DNA from: Sanderia malayensis | Lineage: Eukaryota > Cnidaria > Scyphozoa > Semaeostomeae > Pelagiidae | DNA length: 64,000 nt | Reading direction: 5' to 3' | NCBI GenBank assembly: GCA_013076295.1 | Contig: RQOL01000880.1 | Location: forward strand, 1 to 64,000 | Part shown: positions 1 to 12,000 of the stretch, in pieces | Layout of the letters: the number at the start of each line of letters is the position of its first letter | Numbering within the stretch: position 1 is the first letter of the stretch | Position numbers and translations under genes: made by a program | The notes under the pieces: generated by a model | Databases searched by the model: none | The model's input: only the letters and a program-made list of their open reading frames with translations | Told to the model about the DNA's origin: nothing

Positions 1-55
1 GATTCAAAATATTCTGACGGTACTTTGCAGAAGATATTTTCTTTCTTTTTCTCAG

Positions 56-3000
56 CCTGACAATAGAAGATGTGAATTCAACACTTGACATGATGGCTCA
101 AGCAAATATGGAGAAGAAACGAAGTGGTGCCAAACAAGAGATTCACAAACTCATCAGGAACATGTCACCAATTGAACAAGTAAGCAATTTTCACTTTATT
201 CAACTTCTTATTCCTCTAAACAATTGTTTTAATAATAAGGGTAGTAGTGTAGTAATATACACGGAGCTTCTGTGTACCACCCCCTCGATGAAGGAGGCTG
301 TGGGTGGGTGTAAGTGCATGGGAACGAGGTTGGCGGGGTGGGACGAGAACTGCGAGGGCGCAGGAGCACGTGCGGGTTACGTGCAGGTCACGCGCGGGTC
401 ACGTGGGTCGGGAAAAGGTGGGCGCTATGGTGTAGGCGTCGGCTGCGTTTTTTGTCCATACTTCCATTAGATGAACGGTGTGTTGGGCCGATGCTGCTTA
501 GGAAGAGGAAATTTGTCGTCAAGGTGATGCAGAGAAAAAAGAAAACACTCGACATTGTGAATATCAGCGTGTTGTTACGATAATACCAAAATGCAAATGC
601 TAACATGAGTAAAAGATTATAAAAAGTGACACAGGTTCGTATAGGTATGTATATATATATATATGAAAACAGCGCAGCAAAAAAATAGAAACAAGTTCGT
701 GCGTTTTAAACAGCGGTGCCGTTTTTGTTGTTGTCGATGTTATGACGAGGCACGTGCATTGTTGTGTCGAAGTGGTACACTTTCAATAAATTCACTTTCA
801 ATAAATTCCAATTTTATTTACATATATAATTTATTAAGACTCTATATTTAAACTTTTACCAAAAGAAAAAGGACAGGTTTCGACAACAATAGCAAAAAAT
901 TTAAACAGTTCTGCAAGCCCAAAGTTTAAAGTCACTCAGAGGTCGGTGCGAGAAAAATTGGAGAAGATGATACAAAACTTCAGGCAGAAAGATGCCTACG
1001 AGCGAAGAGCAAGCGGTATTAACCCAGAGAATGACGAAATAAATCAAGCCCTCGCTGAAATAGCGGATAGAATGGCTGAATTTGAAAAACTGTGGTCGGA
1101 GGAAAAAGAGCAGGCAAATGAAAAAGCCGAGCTTGAAGCCTCTCAAGCTGAAGAAGTTAGGAGGAAAACAACAGAGCGACTTGGTCAATCAATGGACAGG
1201 TTAGACCAGAAGGAGAATAGGAAGTGTAGGTCCTCTACAGAAGCTCTGGAGATTGTAAATGAAAGTTTAAAGGTGAAAAAACAACACTTGGAGCGAGATT
1301 TAGAGCTCAGAAGACAAGAATTAGCAAAGAGAAAAAGGCAAGTAGATGAAACAAGACAGTGTCAACAGATGCAAATCAGGTGAAACAACAACAGACAATT
1401 ATTTATTTAAATTTTTAATCAGTTCGATCATACTCATAATCATCTGCATTTTGTGTTGTTGCTGAGCTTCCATAGCTTGCTGTTGCTGAAGTTGCTGCAT
1501 CCATTGCATTTGCATCTGTTGGAACTGTCTTGTTTCATCTGCCTGCCTTCTTCTCTCTTCTAATTCTTGTCTTCTGAGCTTTAAATCTCGCTCCAAGTGT
1601 TGTTTTTTCACCTTTAAACTTTCATTTACAATCTCCAGAGCTTCGGTAGAGGACCTACGTTTCCTATTCTCCTTCTGGTCTAACCTGTCCATTGTTTGAC
1701 CAAGTCGCTCTGTTGTCTTCCTCCTAACCTCTTCAGCTTCAGAGGCTACAAGCTCGGCTTTTTCATTTGCCTGCTCTTTTTCCTCCGACCACAGTTTTTC
1801 AAATTCAGCCATTCTATCCGCTATTTCAGCGAGGGCCTGATTTATTTCGTCATTCTCTGGGTTAATACCGCGTGCTCTTTGCTCGTATGCATCTTTCTGC
1901 CTGAAGTTTTGTGTCATCTTCTCCAATTTTTTTCGCACCAACCTCTGAGTGACTTTAAACTTTGGGCTTGCAGAACTGTTTAAATTGTTTGCAATTGTTG
2001 TCCAGGCCTGTCCCCTGTTCGTTTTCTTCTGTTTCTTCTGTTTCTTGTTGGTGTTGTGTGTGTGTGTGGTGTGTGTGTGTGTGGTGTGTGGTGTGTGTGG
2101 TGTGTGTGTGTGGAGAGAGAGTGTGCGGGCGTCTTATTTATAGCTGTGCGGATGAATGAAAATTCCACGTTTTATTGTTCTAGGGTTTTTTTTGTTTTGC
2201 TATTGTGAGAGTTTTCCGCTGTTGCCTAGGATTTTCCGTTATTGTTCAGGGTTTGTCGCTATTGTGCGATTTGCTGCTCTATTGTGTTATTTGCTGCTCT
2301 ATTGTGTTATTTGCTGCTATATTGTGTTATTTGCTGCTGTATTGTGTTATTTGCTGCTCTATTGTGTTATTTGCTGCTCTATTGTGTTATTTGCTGCTCT
2401 ATTGTGCGATTTGCTGCTCTATTGTGTTATTTGCTGCTCTATTGTGTTATTTGCTGCTCTATTGTGTTATTTGCTGCTCTATTGTGTTATTTGCTGCTCT
2501 ATTGTGTTATTTGCTGCTCTATTGTGTTATTTGCTGCTCTATTGTGTTATTTGCTGCTCTATTGTGTTATTTGCTGCTCTATTGTGTTATTTGCTGCTCT
2601 ATTGTGTTATTTGCTGCTCTATTGTGTTATTTGCTGCTCTATTGTGTTATTTGCTGCTCTATTGTGTTATTTGCTGCTCTATTGTGTTATTTGCTGCTCT
2701 ATTGTGTTATTTGCTGCTCTATTGTGTTATTTGCTGCTCTATTGTGTTATTTGCTGCTCTATTGTGTTATTTGCTGCTCTATTGTGTTATTTGCTGCTCT
2801 ATTGTGTTATTTGCTGCTCTATTGTGTTATTTGCTGCTCTATTGTGTTATTTGCTGCTCTATTGTGTTATTTGCTGCTCTATTGTGTTATTTGCTGCTCT
2901 ATTGTGCGATTTGTTGCTCTATTGTGGCTGTTATTGTGTTATTTGCTGCTCTATTGTGTTATTTGCTGCTCTATTGTGTTATTTGCTGCTCTATTGTGTT

Positions 3001-6000
3001 ATTTGCTGCTCTATTGTGTTATTTGCTGCTCTATTGTGCGATTTGTTGCTCTATTGTGTTATTTGCTGCTCTATTGTGTTATTTGTTGCTCTATTGTGTT
3101 ATTTGTTGCTCTATTGTGTTATTTGTTGCTCTATTGTGTTATTTGTTGCTCTATTGTGTTATTTGTTGCTCTATTGTGCGATTTGTTGCTCCATTGTGTG
3201 ATTTGTTGCTCTATTGTGTTATTTGCTGCTCTATTGTGTTATTTGCTGCTCTATTGTGTTATTTGCTGCTCTATTGTGTTATTTGCTGCTCTATTGTGTT
3301 ATTTGCTGCTCTATTGTGTTATTTGCTGCTCTATTGTGTGATTTGTTGCTCTATTGTGTTATTTGCTGCTCTATTGTGTTATTTGCTGCTCTATTGTGTT
3401 ATTTGCTGCTCTATTGTGTTATTTGCTGCTCTATTGTGTTATTTGCTGCTCTATTGTGTTATTTGCTGCTCTATTGTGCGATTTTTTGCTCTATTGTGTT
3501 ATTTGCTGCTCTATTGTGTTATTTGTTGCTCTATTGTGTTATTTGTTGCTCTATTGTGTTATTTGTTGCTCTATTGTGTTATTTGCTGCTCTATTGTGTT
3601 ATTTGCTGCTCTATTGTGTTATTTGCTGCTCTATTGTGTTATTTGCTGCTCTATTGTGTTATTTGCTGCTCTATTGTGCGATTTGTTGCTCTATTGTGTT
3701 ATTTGCTGCTCTATTGTGTTATTTGCTGCTCTATTGTGTTATTTGCTGCTCTATTGTGTTATTTGCTGCTCTATTGTGTTATTTGCTGCTCTATTGTGTT
3801 ATTTGCTGCTCTATTGTGCGATTTGTTGCTCTATTGTGTTATTTGCTGCTCTATTGTGTTATTTGTTGCTCTATTGTGTTATTTGTTGCTCTATTGTGTT
3901 ATTTGTTGCTCTATTGTGTTATTTGTTGCTCTATTGTGTTATTTGTTGCTCTATTGTGCGATTTGTTGCTCCATTGTGTGATTTGTTGCTCTATTGTGTT
4001 ATTTGCTGCTCTATTGTGTTATTTGCTGCTCTATTGTGTTATTTGCTGCTCTATTGTGTTATTTGCTGCTCTATTGTGTTATTTGCTGCTCTATTGTGTT
4101 ATTTGCTGCTCTATTGTGTGATTTGTTGCTCTATTGTGTTATTTGCTGCTCTATTGTGTTATTTGCTGCTCTATTGTGTTATTTGCTGCTCTATTGTGTT
4201 ATTTGCTGCTCTATTGTGTTATTTGCTGCTCTATTGTGTTATTTGCTGCTCTATTGTGCGATTTTTTGCTCTATTGTGTTATTTGCTGCTCTATTGTGTT
4301 ATTTGTTGCTCTATTGTGTTATTTGTTGCTCTATTGTGTTATTTGTTGCTCTATTGTGTTATTTGTTGCTCTATTGTGTTATTTGTTGCTCTATTGTGCG
4401 ATTTGTTGCTCCATTGTGTGATTTGTTGCTCTATTGTGTTATTTGCTGCTCTATTGTGTTATTTGCTGCTCTATTGTGTTATTTGCTGCTCTATTGTGTT
4501 ATTTGCTGCTCTATTGTGTTATTTGCTGCTCTATTGTGTTATTTGCTGCTCTATTGTGTTATTTGCTGCTCTATTGTGTTATTTGTTGCTCTATTGTGTT
4601 ATTTGTTGCTCTATTGTGTTATTTGTTGCTCTATTGTGTTATTTGTTGCTCTATTGTGCGATTTGTTGCTCTATTGTGTTTTTTGTTGCTCTATTGTGTT
4701 ATTTGTTGCTCTATTGTGTTATTTGTTGCTCCATTGTGTGATTTGTTGCTCTATTGTGTTATTTGCTGCTCTATTGTGTTATTTGCTGCTCTATTGTGTT
4801 ATTTGCTGCTCTATTGTGTTATTTGCTGCTCTATTGTGTTATTTGCTGCTCTATTGTGTTATTTGCTGCTCTATTGTGTTATTTGCTGCTCTATTGTGTT
4901 ATTTGCTGCTCTATTGTGTTATTTGCTGCTCTATTGTGTTATTTGCTGCTCTATTGTGTTATTTGTTGCTCTATTGTGTTATTTGCTGCTCTATTGTGTT
5001 ATTTGCTGCTCTATTGTGTTATTTGTTGCTCTATTGTGCGATTTGTTGCTCCATTGTGTGATTTGTTGCTCTATTGTGCGATTTGTTGCTCTATTGTGCG
5101 ATTTGTTGCTGGATTTGTTGCTCTATTGTGCGATTTGCTGTATAAAGTGTATGGATGATGGTATTTTGAGTTTTTCATTCAGCTGCTCGGCAAAAGTAAA
5201 ATGAGTCAAGCATGGGGACATATTTGCTACATATTTCCTGCATGTATATAAAACAATGAAACTCTTTGAATCAATTGAGAAAAGTATAAGAGCCCTAGCG
5301 CGCTGCACACCCGCCCACCTTTTCCTGACCACCTGCTCCTGCGCCCTCGCAGTTCTCGTCTCCGCTGCGCAGCATACTTTCCCGCCATTATTGCACCACT
5401 AAGACGTCAGATTACGTCACTTTCCCGCTAACCTCGTTCCCATGCACTCCCCCACAGCCTCCTTCCTCGAGGAGGTGGTACACAGAACACAGAAGCTCCG
5501 TGTATATTACTACTAAGGGTTAATGCATTGAATGTATTCATTATAATCATTAATGTTTGGTTATTGTTATATTTTAGAAATGGCTAATCAGAATCATCTT
5601 GAAGGTTAATTATCTGTTTTAATTATGCCAGTGCTGTAGTTCTATATTCTGCAAAATGCTACAGTATCTATGGTTCTATTGCTGTGTGTATGTGTACTGT
5701 GTTTACTCTCTTGTCTCAAAACAGCATGTCCATTAGAGACAGCATGTTTTAGTGCTGTCAAACACTGTCAATTACTTACATTGGACTTTTTCTTACAACA
5801 TATCATTTGTTATATCCAAAAAGTGTTGGCACTTTTATAATCTTTCTCGATACATACAGTAGCCAGTTAAAAACAGCAAACAGTAACCTTGAATATGTTT
5901 GTGTTTGCCAGCTTGGTGATTGTCATAGTAAAAATGGGGTTTGTCACAGGGTTGGTATATTGGCAATTTAATTGCCAAATTTTAGAATTTTGGCGTTTTT

Positions 6001-9000
6001 CAGCACCTTGCTGGCAGTGAATTTTTCTTTTGGCAATTTGGCATATTTTTGGCAATTTTGTACTTTTGGCAAAATTATCTACCTTGAAGAATAAAAACTG
6101 CAGATTTTTGTCTTATCTCGACTCAACTCCATGAAATCACCAAAATGTACATGTACAATCTAAATCTAAACAATTTTAATAATGTTATAAAAATAACGTC
6201 TGACTCAAAACAAATTTCATTGATAAAGACGAGGTCATGAAATCAATCCGCATGAAGGAATGCTCATGCGCAATTTTTGAAAAATGTCAGTACTACTTGG
6301 CATTTTTTGCACAATTTTGGCATTATATGAGAAAAATTGGCAAGTTTTGGCATATTTTGTTCATTTTTTTTATTGGCATTTTTTGGCAATTTCTCACCAG
6401 ACCTTTGGCAATAGGCATGCGCAGTGACCTACCAACCCTGGTTTGTCATTTCACAAACAGGAGGGTTTACAAGTGCAATACACTTCTCTCATCATTGTGC
6501 CAATGATGCATAGGATGAATATCTCAACATTTTATCATCTATTCTCATAAATGCCCATTTTATCGTGGAATTTTCTGACAAACTTTTGGTTTGTATTTGC
6601 TCTTCTGAAACATCCTGTTTTTGTTTTAGGATCTGAAGATAGGACTCAATGAGAACAACTTATTTCCAATCTTTCACCCGGATGCCCAAGAATTGTACAA
6701 TGTTTGCAGCAGCCTTTCAAAAGTAGCTATCACTTTGTTGTTACTTTTTCATTTTATTTCAATATCTTGCATCTTATGCTTCTCTTAATTTAAAGTGTAT
6801 GTTTTTCAGGTTTGCCACGATCTCAGTGACCCATATTCAAGTTCAGGTGAAGCAGCAATAACACTGTTCAATCCATTTAGGCCTATGCTTGGGCAAAGGG
6901 CTGCTTATGAAAATGTAAATATTACTATATGCATAGTTTTATCTGAGAACAACTCAGTCTCTTTTTCTGCTAAATATCCAGCTATTTTTTTTAAATATGC
7001 AGCTATTTGGCTGCAAATATCAACCATGTGTTTGCTAATTTTTTTGTTCTAGTAATTTTTTTTCCATAACACGATGTTTATTTGCTAAACCTATGTCTAT
7101 TCTTCCACAAAAACATGCAGTTGTTTTCCAACTGCATGTACAACTATTCTGCTAAACCTATTTTTCCACAAGACATATATAACCACCAATTCCCATTCCC
7201 ATATAATCACCAATTGACTCTTTTTCGTGCAACATTTTTTGCTATGTATATTTTCATTTATACCCAGCTTCTTCTCTGCACAACTAATATTTGATTAATA
7301 CCGCATTACGTGTTATTAATTTCAGGTCGAAAACTTAATGAACCATAATCCGTTTTACATTGAAACCAAAATTGATGGCGAACGAATTCAGTTGCACAAG
7401 AATAAAGGCGAATTCAGATATTTCTCTCGCAGGTAAGGCAATCTATCAATCAATCTAAGACAATCTTCCTATTGGCTTTAACATTCCAAACTAAGCTAAC
7501 GTAATCAGCAAGGCGATCCTGAAGTTTTCTGACAGTGAATGCTCGCTTTTCTTATTTCAAAGGCTTTTAATAGTCTGATCAGTTTTTCGACTGTTGAAAT
7601 AATGTGTTGGTAGCAATAGCGATAAAATAACATAATATGACATAACACAACGATACGGATCTTTATATTATCGTGTCTATTTACATTTCCTACCGAGATG
7701 TCACGATTATAGCGATTCATTTGGAGTGACAGAATTCAGAGGTACATTGACACCACATGTCACCAGATGTTTCTCGACGTAAGTAATTATGCAAGAATCT
7801 TAGTCCCTCCCGCCTTTATTTTCACCCTGTCTCTGTTTTCAACAACGTAGCTACTTCTCTTCTCACTCAACGATTTCAAAGTGAACACTAATCATTCCGA
7901 TTTTAACTATTCTTGTGCTTACTGCTTACCTGTATGCCTATGATTATCTTTCTTATGCTTATAATTATATTCTCAGATTTATAGCCTTGTTTTATCCATG
8001 CTTATGTCTGTATTCTCCGTAGATATCTGTATCATATCTGTTCATATTCTACTTGCATATTAGTTGTTTATATGTTTTCATATTTTACTTGTGTATCTGT
8101 TGTATATCTGTGTTCATATTCTACTTGTGTGTCTGTATGCTCTTAAATTCGCACTATTTTATTCTTCATTAGAAAGATTAAACATTTTCTCTCTCTAGTG
8201 ATTTGGTGAGCTGCATTCTGGACGGAGAAATGATTGCCTTTGATGCTGATAATGATGTATTCGTGTAAGTATTCGCATATTAATTGACGGCTGTACATGC
8301 AGTGCAATACACACATTGTGCATGGCAATATTAAGCATTTGGTAGTGAAGGGTTCTCTCTTCATACCAAATTGCTTCTTCTATTTTAGACCCAAAGGTAC
8401 GAATATTGATATCAAGGCAGCCACACTCGAAAGTAAGTGACAATTTGTTTCGTTATATTAATTAGTTCTAATGCTTTTTGTTTCATTGACAAAACGATGT
8501 TGTTTTTACTATTTCCTGTGTTATTTGATAACTTAATTTTGTTATTTGAATACTCCATGTTTCCATGTTGTTTTTCAATGCTTGGCAAGGTTAATAATCG
8601 TTAATTAAAGATATTTTCATTAGGTTTTAATTCAATGTTATTTCTTTTATGAGGTGTCCATCCATGCTTCATAGTATTTGACGTTCTATCCATCAATGGT
8701 GAAGTGCTCGCTAATCTTCCACTATCGGAGAGACTACAAAGACTAGAAGGGTGAGTTTTCACCACTGGTTTTTCCAACATTATTTCCACCTTATCTTGCA
8801 TTTAGATCTTTCTTTGCTTGCTCTTTATGACAACTGCTTGTTATGACAACATGGTTTTACAGGGACGTTTTCGTAAAATGACTTTTAACTTGTTATAATC
8901 TTTTTCCAGCATGGTAAAGCCAATCCCAAGAAGGCTGGAATTCGTTGAACGCAAGCAAGCATCGACAAGGTTTGTATATTTGAAATGGAGCCTGTGTTGT

Positions 9001-12000
9001 TTATCGTGCGAGTGTTTCATGTGAACTTGGTTTTCTGTTACAACAGGGAAGAGGTGGTGACTGCCTTGAATGACATTATCGACAAAAGGGGAGAGGGCAT
9101 TGTTGTTAAAAATCCTGCATCTGTTTACAAGCCGAACAAACGAAAAGGTGGGTGTTCTTAGATGGTTATTGATAGCTTTCTCTGGCGATACATGTGCCAA
9201 ACTCCCTCTCTCCCACTTTTTATTACCATAATTATACAGATACACTGTATCTTTATCCCAACATCGCTAGAGAGGCCGAGGAATAAAGAAAAGTGAATGC
9301 ATATTTTATATTGCAATACCGAATGAATGGAGAAAATGTTTGAAGGAAAAGAATGTTCAGAATAGATAAAGTCCCCCGTAATAGACAAAAAGAACATATT
9401 AACGTATTAACATAAAATGTATCTATTACGGGGGATTCTTTCTACATTGATATTCGTATACTTCATTTCTAAGGCAGTGGATGGTTCAAAATCAAGCCAG
9501 ATTACGTGGACAGCTTAAGCGACCAGGTGCGGTGTCCAATGTGGTATTTTTATTTGAAGACTTGTTTAGATTTTGAGGCCCCAGAGTTGACTTATTAAAG
9601 GGGGGAGGGTTTGATAGAGCTTCCACGGTGTGCAGCAAACTTATCAACGATAGTCGTTTGATAATCATTCGACAATGAGCATAATAGCTACTCCAACATG
9701 TACTTGTGCAAGAATTATTGATGCCCGATAGCTACCAATGTTGATCAATAAAATATGACAGACCAGAGTAGATTGAAAAACTCCTTGTTACTATTCACAA
9801 GCACTATCAACTAAATATAGGGGTATTTAATGGGACACGTCTCTTAGAAGTAACTGAATCGCTTCATCTTGTGATTACTTCGACTATCTTCCAGCTTGAT
9901 GTTCTTATAGTCGGTGGTCATTATGGAGTTGGAGTAAGTGAACTTTTCAATCGATTTTACGTCTATACATCATGAATTTGAAGATCTGTTGTTATTTATC
10001 CACAATGCTTTGGTGATTAATCTTGACTTCTTCAATTCAAGCGTCACGGTGGAATGATATCTCATTTCCTTTGCGCAGTGGCTGTTCCCCCGCAGAATCC
10101 AAACGATTATCCGTCAGTATTTCAGTCGTTTTGCAAGGTAAATCTTGAGAACTACTTAGAGAGAACCACTAACACGTAACACATTGAATAATCGCACCCC
10201 CTTCTATAAGTATATGTCATGCTTAGTATTGCGACTTGGTAAACACCCATCAGCTTTTATTGGAAATACAGTGTAACCCCCATACAACGGACAAATGTAG
10301 GCTCCATAATTTTGTGGTTCATTGTATAAATATTGCAAATAGGTGAATGATTTTGAAGAATTTTGGAACAAAATTTGTTAATAAAGGTTCCTCTGTATTA
10401 CATAAAGTGTTTTACTTTTAGGTGGGTTCTGGAATCAGCTTAAAAGAGCTTCGAGATCTCTGCCAGGATTTAAATAAACACTGGAGAAAATTCAACCCAA
10501 GCAACCCACCAAGCAATATCCAACTTGGGCCAGGTCTTAAGGTAATTACCACAACATTTCATAGCTGTCATAGTCAAGTCAACATATCATCTACAGTTGA
10601 ACCTTGTCATGAAAACCACAATTCGCATGGAATTCCTCAATGTGGCGACCACCAATCCGTCTCCCTTAATTTTAACTTGCCATAGTTTGTCTTATATTTG
10701 GCCAACTCTTGACTCGAAGGAAATTCTCATTTTTCTGGATGTTAGGTTCTTCCTTGATATCTTGATCTCCATCTTGAGGTTGCATCTTGATCCATTTTCA
10801 ATCTTGCCCTCAAGGTGACAAAGCGAACCAAGTTTATTTTCCAAGGCATTTTAACTTGGATTACAAACTTGAAAGGCAATTCTATTATAGCTAGCATTGC
10901 TTTGACATTGAGTTCTGTTAATTGTTTTTCTAGGAAAAGCCTGACGTTTGGATCGAACCATCGAAATCGGCAATTTTGCAGATCAGAGCAGCTGAAATTA
11001 CACAAAGTGAGAAGTTCAAATGTGGCTACACGTTAAGATTTCCTCGGGTCGATAAAATTCGAACAGACAAGAATTGGTTCGATTGTATGACTCTTGACGA
11101 GCTCGACAATTTAAGATCGGTATGTTTGGGGCGTTGTTTACTGATAAAAGTTTCAACGTCATGTGCCTTGAGCAGTTTTTTAAACGGGGATAGGCACTAC
11201 AGTAGAAACCCACATATAAGAACCAATAGATGAAGAACCTTCAGGGTGATTTTGCTGTTCAAAACAATAGAAGAAACAATAGCCTATTGTCTTGAAACAA
11301 TAGGCTGGATGGAAAATTTACAGGTTCTTAAATGCGGGTTTTCACTGTACTCAGAAATCTAGCATCCAGCGTTCAAAAGTACCAACTTGTGGTCAGAGTA
11401 TTAGAAATAGTGATGAATATATTATTGTGACTAGTTTACGAAAATTTCTACTATTCATTAGATATGAAAGGATAGATAGCCATTAATCAGAATAAAACAT
11501 CACGAGTCATTAATGAGATGACAAAATTACTAGGTGTTAATTAGAAGACAAGAGTGCCAGGCATTTAATAAGAGGACATAAGTACCAGGCATTAATTAGA
11601 GGACAATAGTACCAGGTGGATTGCAACATGAGACTTATCAAAGCTACGAGATTAAACGAGACATTGCCTCTACCTTCAAAACCAAAAGATAATAAACTTA
11701 TTAGAAGTTATCATGCATTTTTCAATGATTTTATTTCAGAGCACTTGTGGATATTTGCCAAACAAAGGGATAGACGACGATGGGGTTTCTCAGCCAGTTG
11801 CAAAGAAACGGAGAGGTGTGGCAACAAAAATTGAAACATCCAGATCAGTTGCTGCACATTTAAAAGGCGCTGACATCACGAATATCAAAGAGGTATTTTT
11901 TTTATTAATTTTGCTTTGTATCCTCTTTTCTTAAATCCTTTATGTTATCATATTCAAGAGATTCTGTGTTCCATGCCTACTATGCCTAATTGTATATAGG

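Larger units (their letters stand above)
241..5513. mobile_element. ~5.3 kb terminal-inverted-repeat DNA transposon in LIG4 intron 5
   Basis: The ends are inverted copies of each other for about 200 bp. On the left, AGTAATATACACGGAGCTTC then GTACCACC, GAAGGAGGCTGTGGG, GCATGGGAACGAGGTT and GAGAACTGCGAGGGCGCAGG; the same blocks occur as reverse complement at 5290-5513. Both ends abut the string TAAGGGT, a candidate target duplication whose exact length is unclear. Inside are two tail-to-tail copies of a coiled-coil ORF (946-1383 and 1399-1941) forming an internal inverted repeat (about 897-1990), a GT-rich tract near 2050-2115 and the 20-bp minisatellite. No transposase was recognised, so this may be non-autonomous. 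It separates LIG4 exon 5 from the 27-nt exon 6. Confidence 0.8.

Noticed and set aside
2156..5204. Very long hydrophobic ORFs (up to 861 codons, LCYLLLYC repeats)
   Set aside because: They are translations of a 20-bp non-coding minisatellite that happens to lack stops in all three plus frames.
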